Shown here one piece after another: positions 1 to 8,368 of a stretch of DNA of 52,862 bases. The notes under the pieces were generated by a model. That model did no database searches. It was given only the letters and a program-made list of their open reading frames with translations, and was not told the DNA's origin. Both the position numbers and the translations under genes were made by a program. Source of the DNA: an uncultured Actinoplanes sp. (GTDB lineage Bacteria; Actinomycetota; Actinomycetes; Mycobacteriales; Micromonosporaceae); assembly GCF_934643405.1 (NCBI RefSeq), contig NZ_CAKUCL010000016.1, positions 1 through 52,862 of the forward strand. The letters run 5' to 3'. How positions within the stretch are numbered: position 1 is the stretch's first letter; each line of letters begins with the position of its first letter.

Positions 1-317
1 TCGGCACCGGTTACTCCTCGATGGCGTACCTGAAGAACCTGCCGGTGCACGAACTGAAGATCGACCGCTCGTTCGTCGCGAGCATGACCACCAACGAGCG
101 GGACGCGGTCATCGTGCGCTCCACCGTCGAGCTGGGCCGCAACCTCGGCCTGCACGTCATCGCCGAGGGCGTCGAGGACAGTGCGACGTGGATCGAGCTG
201 GACGCCGTCGGGTGCCATGCCATCCAGGGCTACTACGTCTCCCGGCCGGTCGAGGCCAGCGGATTCGACGAGTGGCTCAGCCGGCAGCCCGTCGCGGGGC
301 CGGCGGCCACCAGGTGA
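1..317 (+). CDS. EAL-domain cyclic-di-GMP phosphodiesterase, C-terminal part (5' cut by window edge)
   Basis: The reading frame is open from base 3 and ends at TGA 315-317; the start lies outside the window. The visible ~104 residues are the end of an EAL domain: GTGYSS follows where the DD(F/V)G metal motif would be, then LKIDRSFV with the catalytic-loop Lys-x-Asp, AEGVE with the conserved Glu, and QGYYVSRP. EAL proteins hydrolyse c-di-GMP to pGpG. The residues seen are those of an active enzyme, but the EAL and DD motifs themselves are not visible. Upstream domains (GGDEF, PAS, GAF or membrane) cannot be judged. No gene of the same operon follows closely; the next gene starts 133 bases later. 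Confidence 0.9.
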   Translation, partial: GTGYSSMAYLKNLPVHELKIDRSFVASMTTNERDAVIVRSTVELGRNLGLHVIAEGVEDSATWIELDAVGCHAIQGYYVSRPVEASGFDEWLSRQPVAGPAATR

Positions 318-450
318 GCCGAGCACAGCGGGCAGCGAGGCCTTTCTCCCGCGGGCGATAATCGAGGAGCCACTATGGACCCTTGACCCGACCCTCACCT
401 TGACGGTGTCCGGCGGGCGGACGACGGTGTGCCGCCGTACGGGAGGACAT

Positions 451-3282
451 GTGCAGTTTCGATTGCTGGGCCCGCTCGTCGTCCGCACCGCGGCGGGCGA
501 GCAGCTGCCGATCACCCGGAGCAAGCACCGGCTTCTCCTCGTCGCCCTGCTGATCAGGGCCAACACCGTCGTGAGCCGGGAACGGCTGATCCGCGTCCTC
601 TGGGGCGAGCAACCTCCCGCGTCGGCGCGGGCCAACCTGAGCACGTACGTGTCGTCCCTGCGCCGGCTGCTCTGCCCGGCCGACCCCGAGGCCGCTCCGC
701 TGCGGATCCATCCCCACGGGTACGCCGTGGAGGTCACCGCCGAGGACCTCGACGTGCTGGCCTTCGAGACACTGCTCGATCGCGCGGAGGCGGCGCGGCG
801 CGCGGGGCGGCTGGCCGAGGCGGCCGGACACCTGACGGCCGGGCTGTCGCTGTGGCGGGGGACCGCCCTGGAGGACGTGCCCACCACCACCGACGACCTG
901 GCGGCGGCGGTGTGCCGCTGGCAGGAGCGCCGGCTCACCGCGCTGGAGCAGCTGGCCGACGTGTGCCTGGCGACCGGCCGGCACGCCGAGGTGATCGAGG
1001 ACCTGGCGTCGTTCGCGGCCGGCCACCCGTTGCGGGAGAGGCTCACCGAACAGCTGATGCTCGCGCTGTGTCGCGACGGCCGCCCGAACGAGGCGCTGGC
1101 CGCCTACCAACGCCTGCGGGACGGCCTGGTCGAGGAACTCGGCGTCGAGCCGGCACCCCGGGTCCGGACGTTGCAGCGGCGCATCCTCTCCGGCGATCCC
1201 GGGCTGTCGCCCTCGCCGCCCACCGCCGCCGAGCCCCCCGCGGACGATTTCGTACGGACGCCGCGTCAGCTGCCGCTCGACATCGCCACGTTCGTCGGGC
1301 GGGACACCGAGCTGAGAAACGTCACCACATTGCTGGCCGGCCGGGTCTCCGCCGGTCGCGTCCCGATCGTCGTCATCCACGGCGCGGCCGGCGTGGGCAA
1401 GTCCGCGCTCGCCGTCCGAGCGGCCACGTCGGCCTCGGCCGCCTTCCCGGACGGACAGCTCTACCTCGATCTGCGCGGCGCCACGGCGGGGATGCAGCCG
1501 CTGACCGCCACCGAGGCACTCGGCCGCTGGTTGCGTGCCCTCGGCGTGCCCGGTCAGTCGGTGCCGGCCGACCCCGACGAGGGGGCGGCCCTGTTCCGCA
1601 GCCTCGTGGCCGGGCGGCGACTGCTGTTCCTGCTCGACAACGCCGCCGGCGCGAGTCAGGTCCGGCCGCTGCTGCCGGGCGGAGGCTCGTCGGCCGTGCT
1701 GGTGACGAGCCGGGAGAACCTGGCCGCACTCGACGGCTCGGTCCACGTCCACCTGGGACCCCTCGACCCGGCGGCCGCGCACGACATGTTGCGCCGGCTG
1801 CTCGGCGACGGGCGGATGGCGGCCGATCCGCAGGCCGGCCGGGATCTCGCCGGCCTGTGCGGCCTGCTGCCTCTCGGGCTGCACGTGGCGGCGGCGCGCC
1901 TCAAGGCCCGGCCGGCCTGGACCGTGCGGCACCTGGCCGGCCGGATGGCCGACGAACGGGATCGGCTCACCGAGCTCTCCGCGGGCGACCTCGCCGTACG
2001 CAGCAGTCTCGGGGTGAGCGTGACCGCGCTGCGCGACAGCGGTGACCCGGCGGACCGGGAGGCCGCCCGCGCCTTCTGCGTGCTGGGGGTACCGGGAGTC
2101 GCCGACACCGACGCCGACCTGCTGGCCGCGCTGCTCGACGCGACACCGTCCCGGGCGCGCCGGTCGCTGGACCGCCTGGGCGACGCCCACCTCGTCGAGG
2201 CCGCCGACCCCGGCCGGTACCGGATGCACGACCTGATCCGGCTGTTCGCCGCCGAGCGGGCCGGCGAGCTCGCCCCGGCCGACCGGTCGGCCGCCTTCAC
2301 CCGGGCGCTGGAGCACTACATCGCCACCGCCGGGTCCGCGGCCCGCAAGGCCAACCCGCACCGGGTTCACTACCCGCTGCCGGAGGTGCGGCGTCGTCCC
2401 GCCGACCTGCCCGGTCAGGAATCCGCCCGGGCCTGGCTGGAGCGCGAGCGGCCGAACATGACCGCCATGATCGAGCAGGCGTGGACCGGCGGACCGCGGC
2501 AGCAGCGGATGGGCATGGTCCTGGCCCTGAACCTGCACTGGTTCCTGATCCTGGGCGGTCACAGCCGGCAGCTCATCGACCTCGACCGCAAGGTCCTCGA
2601 GCTGGCGGAGCGGCTGGGCGAACCGCACCTGCGGATGTACGCCCACGACGGCCTCGCCCTGGGACTGATCATCGCCCATGATCTCGACAACGCTGCCGTG
2701 CACCTGCTGGCGGAACTGTCGCTGAGCCGGGAGCTCGGCGATCGCTTCGCCGAGCAGCGAGCCCTGGGCAACCTCGGTTCGCTTCATCTGACGCAGCACC
2801 GCCCGGAACCGGCGATCGCGAGGCTGCGGGAACAGCTGGCCATCGCCCGGCAGATCGGCGCCACGGCCGGCGAGAGATTCGCCCAGGTGTCGTTGGGCCG
2901 GGCGTACCGGCAGCTCGGCCGCAACGACGAGGCCATCGACACGCTGCGGACGGCACTGGAACGCTGGGAGGCCGTCGAGGACGGCTACCTGATCAGCGGC
3001 GCCCTCGTGGAGATCGGCCAGGCGTACCTCGCGCTGGACCGCCCGTACGACGCGGTGACCAGCCTGCGGGACGCGGTGACGCATGCGCAACGGGCCGGCA
3101 CGCGGCTCGGCGAGGCGTGGGCACTGACCTACCTGGCCCGGGCGTGGCGCCTGGCCGGCCATGCCGATCGGGCCATGAGCTGCGCGGACGACGCTCTGAG
3201 CATCATGGGGGCGAGCCCGGACACGGGGGTCGCGGCGGCCGCCCGCGCCGAGCGGGAGATGGTGCTGGCCACGACGGCGTGA
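451..3282 (+). CDS. AfsR/SARP-family transcriptional regulator with BTAD, NB-ARC and TPR domains
   Basis: 943 residues from GTG 451, chosen because GGGAGG lies at 441-446 and the protein then starts directly with the OmpR-type winged helix (QFRLLGPLVV..., about residues 1-95). The bacterial transcriptional activation domain follows (about 100-250), then an NB-ARC ATPase with Walker A GAAGVGKSAL at about 309-318 and a Walker B-like LLFLLDN at about 391-397, and a C-terminal stretch of TPR-like helices (about 700-940). The size and domain order are those of AfsR, a DNA-binding regulator of secondary metabolism and development in actinomycetes. In that family ATP hydrolysis and the TPRs modulate DNA binding. 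No biosynthetic cluster adjoins it, so the target is unknown. Confidence 0.9.
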   Translation: MQFRLLGPLVVRTAAGEQLPITRSKHRLLLVALLIRANTVVSRERLIRVLWGEQPPASARANLSTYVSSLRRLLCPADPEAAPLRIHPHGYAVEVTAEDLDVLAFETLLDRAEAARRAGRLAEAAGHLTAGLSLWRGTALEDVPTTTDDLAAAVCRWQERRLTALEQLADVCLATGRHAEVIEDLASFAAGHPLRERLTEQLMLALCRDGRPNEALAAYQRLRDGLVEELGVEPAPRVRTLQRRILSGDPGLSPSPPTAAEPPADDFVRTPRQLPLDIATFVGRDTELRNVTTLLAGRVSAGRVPIVVIHGAAGVGKSALAVRAATSASAAFPDGQLYLDLRGATAGMQPLTATEALGRWLRALGVPGQSVPADPDEGAALFRSLVAGRRLLFLLDNAAGASQVRPLLPGGGSSAVLVTSRENLAALDGSVHVHLGPLDPAAAHDMLRRLLGDGRMAADPQAGRDLAGLCGLLPLGLHVAAARLKARPAWTVRHLAGRMADERDRLTELSAGDLAVRSSLGVSVTALRDSGDPADREAARAFCVLGVPGVADTDADLLAALLDATPSRARRSLDRLGDAHLVEAADPGRYRMHDLIRLFAAERAGELAPADRSAAFTRALEHYIATAGSAARKANPHRVHYPLPEVRRRPADLPGQESARAWLERERPNMTAMIEQAWTGGPRQQRMGMVLALNLHWFLILGGHSRQLIDLDRKVLELAERLGEPHLRMYAHDGLALGLIIAHDLDNAAVHLLAELSLSRELGDRFAEQRALGNLGSLHLTQHRPEPAIARLREQLAIARQIGATAGERFAQVSLGRAYRQLGRNDEAIDTLRTALERWEAVEDGYLISGALVEIGQAYLALDRPYDAVTSLRDAVTHAQRAGTRLGEAWALTYLARAWRLAGHADRAMSCADDALSIMGASPDTGVAAAARAEREMVLATTA

Positions 3283-3381
3283 ACGGTCCGGTGCGGGCGT
3301 GTGCCGCGCGTGTGCGCCCGGTGTTCGGCCGGCCGGTACGTTCCCGCAGTCCACTTCGTCTCCCGATGCAGGAGTCAGCAC

Positions 3382-3990
3382 ATGGCAAGCAAGCTCGTCG
3401 TCTCCACGTTTCTGTCGCTGGACGGCGTCATGCAGGGACCCGGCGGCCCCGGCGAGGACGACTCCGGCGGCTTCGCGTTCGGCGGGTGGCTCACGCCGCA
3501 CGTCGACGAGGGGTTCGAACAGATCATGGGTCAGGTGTTCGACCGCGCGGACAGTCTGCTGCTGGGCCGCCGGTCCTACGACATTCTCGCCTCGTACTGG
3601 CCGAACGTGCCGGACGAGGAGGGCGGGAAGAAGATCAACAGCATGACCAAGTACGTCGCGACGCGCAGCCCGATCGATGCGAGCTGGCGCAACACCGAGG
3701 TTCTCGTGGGCGACGCCGCCGAGACGGTGGCCGATCTCAAGCAACGAGCCGACGGCGAGATCCTCGTGCAGGGCAGCAGCGACCTCCTCCGTACGCTGCA
3801 GCAAGCGGATCTGGTCGACGAGTACCGTCTGCTGATCTTCCCGGTGGTCCTCGGTGAAGGAAAGCGTTTGTTCGCGCCGGGCACGGCGGCGGCCGGCCTG
3901 CGCATGACCGAAACCAGGAGCACGCCCGCCGGGGTGGTCTACGCCGCCTACGAGCGCACGGGCAAGCCGGTTCTGGCTTCGCTGGGTTAG
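3382..3990 (+). CDS. RibD C-terminal/dihydrofolate reductase-fold protein
   Basis: 202 residues. ATG 3382 is preceded by CAGGAG at 3369-3374. The N-terminus MASKLVVSTFLSLDGVMQGP is the standard opening of the bacterial RibD_C/YwjB family of DHFR-fold reductases. LLLGRRSYD (about 55-62), the region around LVQGSSDLLRTL (about 129-140) and the C-terminal FPVVLGEGKRLF (about 153-164) are the usual family blocks. These NADPH-binding proteins are common single genes in actinomycetes; the true substrate is generally unknown and dihydrofolate should not be assumed. It is monocistronic here, 99 bases after the AfsR-like gene and on the same strand. Confidence 0.88.
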   Translation: MASKLVVSTFLSLDGVMQGPGGPGEDDSGGFAFGGWLTPHVDEGFEQIMGQVFDRADSLLLGRRSYDILASYWPNVPDEEGGKKINSMTKYVATRSPIDASWRNTEVLVGDAAETVADLKQRADGEILVQGSSDLLRTLQQADLVDEYRLLIFPVVLGEGKRLFAPGTAAAGLRMTETRSTPAGVVYAAYERTGKPVLASLG

Positions 3991-4174
3991 CCGCCGTACG
4001 GCGTACGCAAGGAGCGGGTCCTGTCCGCCTGACCGGGGGAACGCGGTGGCGCGGGGTCGAGCGGACGAGGGCGGACCCGGCCGGGCCGGTGCGTGACCGG
4101 CGCACCTCCCGGCCGGGTGGTGCCGACGTGCCTGGCCGGTCCGGCGGCCCAGCGCTCCACCCGATCGCCGGACG

Positions 4175-4486
4175 TCAATCGTCGCAGGGTCCGCCGTGAG
4201 CCTGCCGCCACATCGAGCAACGCGGGTTGTCGCAGATGTCCTCGGCGTCCCGTGCCGCGCTGCCGCCGGTGCCGTCCCTGAGTTCTCGCGCGACCTCGAG
4301 CAGCCCCGCGCTGTCCGCCGGGCCGTAGACGGCGATCCCCGCGCCGTCCTTGGGCGCCTTCGGACCGGGCCGGCGATGGTGGTAATAGACCCGGCTGACG
4401 TGGGCCGCCTTCGCCCTCACCCAGTCCTCCGGGTAGCCCGCCGCGATCAGCAGATCCCGGACGATCACACGCTCGCCGCCGCTCAT
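4175..4486 (-). CDS. Hypothetical protein with Cys/His-rich tail
   Basis: 103 residues, family not recognised. ATG 4486 is preferred because GGGAG (4496-4492) sits 5 bases upstream; a GTG at 4489 is the alternative. The start ATG overlaps the stop of the upstream membrane-protein gene as TGATG (4488-4484), which points to translational coupling. The N-terminal half has a basic patch (YYHHRRPGPKAPKDG). The last 20 residues contain CDNPRC, then H and a final C, a possible metal-binding or disulfide site. There is no signal peptide or membrane segment. Function unknown; it probably works with the membrane protein it is coupled to. Confidence 0.7.
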   Translation of the reverse strand: MSGGERVIVRDLLIAAGYPEDWVRAKAAHVSRVYYHHRRPGPKAPKDGAGIAVYGPADSAGLLEVARELRDGTGGSAARDAEDICDNPRCSMWRQAHGGPCDD

Positions 4487-4890
4487 CACCGCTCCCGGAG
4501 AAGCACGCCGCCGCGTGCCGGATCTGCCCTTCGCGCTCGCCCGGGCGCGGCGGAGATCGTTACCGTGCCCGGGGACCGCATACCGTCCAGGTCATCATCG
4601 CCGCGATGACGGGTCGTCGTGGCCGCTCGGGGAAAAGCCTTCGGATCGAACAGGCGCCCCACCACACCGACGATCACCGGCATCAATACGTTGATCATCA
4701 GGATGACGAGCGTGCCACTGATCACCAGTGTCCGCACCGCCGACGAGGTGGCGGCCAGGGCCGGACCACCCAGCAGCACGACGACGTTGACGACGGCGTA
4801 TGCCGCGATCCAGGCGAGAAGCGTGGTGGTCACCCGGCGGGCCAGCTGAGCTGCCCGGGAGGGCCGGGACGATGTGTCGGAAGTGGTCAT
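4486..4890 (-). CDS. Small two-helix membrane protein, unknown function
   Basis: 134 residues from ATG 4890 (MTTSDTSSRP). Two clear hydrophobic segments are visible: about residues 24-47 (TTLLAWIAAYAVVNVVVLLG onward) and about 57-80 (TLVISGTLVILMINVLMPVIVG). A basic, Asp-rich cytoplasmic-looking tail follows (TTTRHRGDDDLDGM). The first segment and the LxxxINxxMP pattern are reminiscent of small actinobacterial membrane proteins with no assigned role. It is the first gene of a two-gene operon (TGATG junction with the next gene) and is divergent from the LysR gene, so the shared 75-base interval probably controls both. The ribosome site before ATG 4890 is weak, so the start is less certain. Confidence 0.7.
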   Translation of the reverse strand: MTTSDTSSRPSRAAQLARRVTTTLLAWIAAYAVVNVVVLLGGPALAATSSAVRTLVISGTLVILMINVLMPVIVGVVGRLFDPKAFPRAATTTRHRGDDDLDGMRSPGTVTISAAPGRARRADPARGGVLLRER

Positions 4891-4916
4891 GAGCTGACCG
4901 TACAAAGGTGACCGCC

Positions 4917-4964
4917 GATAAGTCGAAGACGAAGTTGCGCTGGCTCTGATAAGACATCCTTATC
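4917..4964. promoter_or_regulatory. Candidate LysR operator: three GATAAG half-sites
   Basis: The 87-base divergent region contains GATAAG at 4917-4922 and again at 4948-4953. The inverse CTTATC lies at 4959-4964, so the last two form a perfect inverted repeat GATAAG-N5-CTTATC. It ends 4 bases before the GGAGG of the LysR gene. LysR proteins typically bind a dyad plus an activation half-site in the region between the regulator and a divergent target; this arrangement fits that model, with autoregulation and control of the 4175-4890 operon. This is inference from position and symmetry. Confidence 0.5.
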
Positions 4965-4977
4965 GATGGAGGTGACA

Positions 4978-5883
4978 GTGGAACTGCGTCAGCTCCGCTA
5001 CTTCGTGGCGGTCGCCGAGGAGGGCAGCTTCACCCGGGGCGCTGTGCGCCTTCGCGTCGCTCAGCCCGCGGTGAGCCAGCAGATCCGGGGCCTGGAACGC
5101 GAACTGGGCGAAGCGCTGTTCAGCCGCACGAGCCGGGCGGTGGCGCTGACGGCCGCCGGCGAGACGCTGCTGCCGCACGCCCGGGCGACGCTGGCGTCCG
5201 CCGGGCGGGCGGGGGACGCGGTGCGGGCACTGGGCAAGCTCCTCGCCGGGAAACTGTCGATCGGACTCGTCCAGGCGCAGCCGGACGAGGTGATCACGAC
5301 GCTGATCGGGGACTTCCACCAGCGGTATCCCGACGTGCGCCTGGCCCTGCTGGAGGAGGAACCCGCCGCCCTGCTGGACGCGGTGTCGAACGGTCGTCTG
5401 GACGCCGCGTTCGTCGGCCTCGTCCGGCGCCCACCGGCCGGCGTCGAGGCCGAGCCGGTCTCGGCCGAGCCCCTGGTCGTCGCGGTCGCCCGGGGTCATC
5501 GGCTGGCCGGCCGGGAGGCCATCTCGTTCGCCGAGCTGGCCGGCACCCACCTCGCCTCCCTGGTTCCCGGCACCGGTCTGCGCACGGTGCTCGACCAGCA
5601 GTGCGACCGGGCCGGGTTCACGCCGCGGTTCGTGGCCGAGACCACCGACCTGGCCCTGCTGGCCGACCTGGTCGCCAGGGGCGTGGGGGCGGCGTTGATC
5701 CCGGCGAGCGTGCCGGCCGGACGGCACGACGTGGTCACCATCCCGCTCACCCCGCGGCTCGACCGGCGGATCGCGCTCGTCTGGCGCGGCTCGGCGCCCC
5801 TCTCGCCGGCGGCTCGGGCATTCCTGGCGCTGGCCCGGGCATCGAGGCGAGGCGCCGGCTCGCAGGGGCGGAGGTCGATGTGA
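4978..5883 (+). CDS. LysR-family transcriptional regulator
   Basis: 301 residues. GTG 4978 is chosen over ATG 4966 because GGAGGT (4968-4973) would overlap the latter and is correctly spaced for the former, and LysR proteins usually begin ELRQLRYFVAVAE. The N-terminal winged helix-turn-helix is at about 1-60 (AQPAVSQQIRGLERELGEALF, with the typical recognition helix). The LysR substrate-binding domain fills about 88-295. The family binds DNA as a tetramer and responds to a small-molecule inducer. The divergent membrane-protein operon is the likely target through the GATAAG repeats. The inducer cannot be read from the sequence. Confidence 0.92.
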   Translation: MELRQLRYFVAVAEEGSFTRGAVRLRVAQPAVSQQIRGLERELGEALFSRTSRAVALTAAGETLLPHARATLASAGRAGDAVRALGKLLAGKLSIGLVQAQPDEVITTLIGDFHQRYPDVRLALLEEEPAALLDAVSNGRLDAAFVGLVRRPPAGVEAEPVSAEPLVVAVARGHRLAGREAISFAELAGTHLASLVPGTGLRTVLDQQCDRAGFTPRFVAETTDLALLADLVARGVGAALIPASVPAGRHDVVTIPLTPRLDRRIALVWRGSAPLSPAARAFLALARASRRGAGSQGRRSM

Positions 5884-6004
5884 TCGCCGGGGTGGTGCTG
5901 GTCGCGGCCGGGCCTGGATCTCCGCCGGCGCGGTGGTGATGGTTCTGCTGGTGGTGATCGGGGGAGTGCGCGGAGACCGCGCCGCACGCCACGCGGGGCA
6001 CTGA
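5880..6004 (+). pseudogene. Possible small membrane protein gene broken by a frameshift
   Basis: A GTG at 5880 overlaps the LysR stop as GTGA and opens a 19-residue frame (VIAGVVLVAAGPG...) that stops at 5937-5939. A different frame covering about 5920-6004 reads as a strongly hydrophobic segment (WISAGAVVMVLLVVIGGVRG) with a basic tail and stops at TGA 6002-6004. Joined by a one-base shift near 5912-5922, the two halves would make one membrane peptide of about 40 residues coupled to the LysR gene. This could be a decayed gene, a sequencing error or chance; confidence is low. Confidence 0.25.
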
Positions 6005-6024
6005 AAGATCAGTAAAGTGCGGGC

Positions 6025-6858
6025 ATGGCGAACCTACGACAACGCATCGTGGCCGAGCTCGGCGTCCAGCCGGTGATCGAGCCGGCGGCGGAGATCCGGC
6101 GGCGGGTCGGTTTTCTCAAGGACTACCTGCGGTCGACCCCGGCCGCGGGTTATGTGCTGGGGATCAGCGGCGGCCAGGACAGCACCCTCGCCGGCCGTCT
6201 GTGCCAGCTCGCGGTCGAGGAACTGCGTGCGGAAGGGCGCGCGGCGTCGTTCGTCGCGGTTCGGCTTCCGTACGGCGTGCAAGCCGACGAGGACGACGCC
6301 CGGACCGCCCTCGACTTCATCCGGCCGGACCGCTCCGTCACGGTGAACGTCCAGCCCAGCGCGGACGTCGTAGCGGCCGAGACGGCGCGGGGCATGCAGG
6401 AGGCAGGGCTCCGCGATTTCGTCCGCGGCAACATCAAGGCGCGCGAACGCATGGTGATCCAGTATGCGGTGGCCGGGCAGCTCAACCTGCTCGTCGCCGG
6501 GACGGACCACGCGGCCGAGGCGGTCACCGGGTTCTTCACCAAGTACGGCGACGGCGGCGCGGACGTCACCCCGCTGAGCGGTCTGACCAAGCGTCAGGGC
6601 GCCGCGTTGCTGGCGGAACTGGGCGCCCCGGCCAGCGCCTGGGAGAAGGTGCCCACCGCCGACCTCGAGGACGACCGTCCCGCGCTGCCCGACGAGGTGG
6701 CGCTGGGACTGAGCTACCAGCAGATCGACGACTACCTCGAGGGCGCCGACGTCACCCCCGAGGTGGCCGGGAAGGTCGAGTCGATCTACCTCGCGACCCG
6801 GCACAAACGCGCCCTTCCGGTGACCCCGTTCGACACGTGGTGGCACCCGGACGCCTGA
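6025..6858 (+). CDS. nadE: Ammonia-dependent NAD(+) synthetase NadE
   Basis: 277 residues, the normal length of the short, NH3-dependent enzyme (no glutaminase domain). It adenylates and amidates nicotinic acid adenine dinucleotide, the last step of NAD synthesis, in the cytoplasm. The N-type ATP pyrophosphatase loop GISGGQDST is at about 46-54. RLPYGVQADEDDA, NIKARERM, the substrate-binding GTDHAAEAVTGFFTKYGDG, PLSGLTKRQ and the C-terminal KRALPVTP all match the NadE family. ATG 6025 is the start. It is convergent with the cutC-like gene, with only 3 bases between the stop codons. Confidence 0.95.
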   Translation: MANLRQRIVAELGVQPVIEPAAEIRRRVGFLKDYLRSTPAAGYVLGISGGQDSTLAGRLCQLAVEELRAEGRAASFVAVRLPYGVQADEDDARTALDFIRPDRSVTVNVQPSADVVAAETARGMQEAGLRDFVRGNIKARERMVIQYAVAGQLNLLVAGTDHAAEAVTGFFTKYGDGGADVTPLSGLTKRQGAALLAELGAPASAWEKVPTADLEDDRPALPDEVALGLSYQQIDDYLEGADVTPEVAGKVESIYLATRHKRALPVTPFDTWWHPDA

Positions 6859-6861
6859 TCA

Positions 6862-7563
6862 TCACCGGGGCCGCCCGGCGAGATCCACCACCCGGCGCAC
6901 CTCGTCGGGGTCGGTCGCCTCGCGGCCCTGCTGCCGGATCGGGGCGCGCAGGTGGATCTCCGCCGCTCTCGTCCGGGCCAGCACCTGCCGCACGTTGTGC
7001 GAGCGGATGCCGCCGGCCGCTATCACGCGCAGACGGCCGGCGGCCCGGTCCCGCAGCGCCGCGATCCGCTCGGCGCCCGCCAGCGCCGAGGAGGCCGCGC
7101 CCGAGGTGAGGACCGCGTCGGCGCCGAGGTCGATGACCTGATCGAGCGCGGCCAGCTGGTCGTCCACCTCGTCGAACGCCTTGTGCACGGTCACCGGCAG
7201 CGGTCCGGCCGCCTCGATCAGGCGGTTCAGCACGCGCAGGTCCAGCCGCGCCGAAGCGGTCAGGGCGCCGAGAACGAAACCCACTTCCCGGCCGTACGGG
7301 TTCGGCAGCGCCCGGATCGCGGCGATGTCGGCGAGCATGACCTGTTCCTCGGCCTCACTCACCCGGAAGTCGCCGCCTCGCGGGCGCACCATCACGCGCA
7401 CCGCCGCGCGGCGGAGCGTGCGCAGGGCGACCTCCACGGTGCCGAGGCTGGGGGTGGTGCCGCCCTGGCCGAGGTCGGCGCACAGCTCCAGGCGGCCGGC
7501 CCCGGCGGCCTCCGCCGCCAGCGCGGTGGGCACGTCGCTGACGCATATCTCCACGGTGGTCAT
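6862..7563 (-). CDS. cutC: CutC-family copper homeostasis protein
   Basis: 233 residues, a normal length for the CutC TIM-barrel family. The N-terminus VEICVSDVPTALAAEAAGAG and RLELCADLGQGGTTPS, followed by VMVRPRGGDF, then VTVHKAFDE, ADAVLTSGAA and AAGGIRSHNV, are the family signatures in order along the barrel. CutC was named from copper tolerance in E. coli and a role in Cu(I) handling has been proposed, but the biochemical activity is not well established and the name should be read as a family label. No copper transporter is adjacent; the neighbours are nadE (convergent) and the fasciclin gene, so context does not add information. Confidence 0.88.
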   Translation of the reverse strand: MTTVEICVSDVPTALAAEAAGAGRLELCADLGQGGTTPSLGTVEVALRTLRRAAVRVMVRPRGGDFRVSEAEEQVMLADIAAIRALPNPYGREVGFVLGALTASARLDLRVLNRLIEAAGPLPVTVHKAFDEVDDQLAALDQVIDLGADAVLTSGAASSALAGAERIAALRDRAAGRLRVIAAGGIRSHNVRQVLARTRAAEIHLRAPIRQQGREATDPDEVRRVVDLAGRPR

Positions 7564-7653
7564 GCGACGGCGACCTCGGGACTGGGCGGCTTACCCGGTG
7601 GCGGATGCCGGCCGGCCGTGACCGAGTCTCGCAGATCCCGTTCCCGGCCCGGC

Positions 7654-7687
7654 CGGGCGGGCGCCCGGTGCCCTGAGCGCCCGCCCG
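7654..7687. terminator. GC-rich hairpin downstream of the fasciclin gene
   Basis: A perfect 11-base inverted repeat (7654-7664 CGGGCGGGCGC and 7677-7687) with a 12-base loop lies 9 bases after the fasciclin stop and 91 bases before the start of the cutC-like gene on the same strand. No T-run follows, which is usual for high-GC actinomycete terminators. It probably ends the fasciclin transcript and separates it from cutC. Confidence 0.5.
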
Positions 7688-7695
7688 CCGGCCCC

Positions 7696-8349
7696 TCAGG
7701 GCAGGTCGATCGGGCGCAGGACGCGGTCGATGCCGTGGGCGATCTGGCGGTTGCCCTTGTTGACGTCGAACTTGATCACGCGCGGGTTGCGGTCGTTGCG
7801 GTCGGCGTCGATGAGCTTGACGCGCTTCCACCAGCCGCCGTACACGTCGACCTTCACCGACGACCCGGCCGCCGTCTTGAGGCGCGCGTTGTCGGACTTC
7901 AGGGCCGCCTTGCGATCGATCGTGGCACCCGGCACGACGTGGTAGAGCAGGACCGTCTCGACGGTGTCGATGCCCAGACCGGCCACGGCCGTGAACGCCT
8001 TCTTCTCGCTCGGCAGGCGCTTGCTGTGCTGGAGGTCCGCGACCAGGATCTCGAAGGCGCGGTCGTTCGGGATGAACGCGGTGAGCGCCGTCTTGCCGTC
8101 GGCCAGCACGCCGACCGGACTGGACGGCTTGGCCTTCAGCACGGCGAGGACCGCCGCGGTCAGGATGTCGTAGTCGCGGCCGTTGTGGTCGAAGCCGCTC
8201 TTGTCGGCCGTCAGGACGGTGGCGAGCGAGCGAGTGCCCAGCGGCTTGGTCTTGCCGTGCGCGTCGGCGGGCGCCGCGGCCAGGGCCGAAGCGACGAGGG
8301 CGGCGGTCGTCACGGCGGCGGCGCGCTTGCCCAGTCGGGTGATCCTCAT
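7696..8349 (-). CDS. Secreted fasciclin (FAS1) domain protein
   Basis: 217 residues from ATG 8349, preceded by AAAGGA. The N-terminal signal peptide is residues 1-30 (MRITRLGKR, a hydrophobic Ala/Val run, AAPADA), so the protein is exported; no lipobox or anchor is seen. One FAS1 domain fills the rest: TAFIPNDRAFEIL (H1 block), the middle LLYHVVPGATI (the conserved YH motif), and a C-terminal ending in HGIDRVLRPI (H2 block). FAS1 domains mediate adhesion or protein interaction at the surface. It lies 87 bases downstream of an ECF sigma/anti-sigma pair on the same strand, the arrangement of SigK/RskA with the fasciclin proteins MPT70/MPT83 in mycobacteria, so it is probably a target of this sigma factor. 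Confidence 0.9.
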   Translation of the reverse strand: MRITRLGKRAAAVTTAALVASALAAAPADAHGKTKPLGTRSLATVLTADKSGFDHNGRDYDILTAAVLAVLKAKPSSPVGVLADGKTALTAFIPNDRAFEILVADLQHSKRLPSEKKAFTAVAGLGIDTVETVLLYHVVPGATIDRKAALKSDNARLKTAAGSSVKVDVYGGWWKRVKLIDADRNDRNPRVIKFDVNKGNRQIAHGIDRVLRPIDLP

Positions 8350-8368
8350 CTTCGTGCGTCCTTTCCGA

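Noticed and set aside
373..3804. A long open frame on the minus strand over the AfsR-like gene (more than 1100 residues)
   Set aside because: It is antisense to a gene with clear domains and ribosome site. Its composition is Arg/Gly/Ala/Pro-rich without domains, the usual shadow in high-GC DNA.
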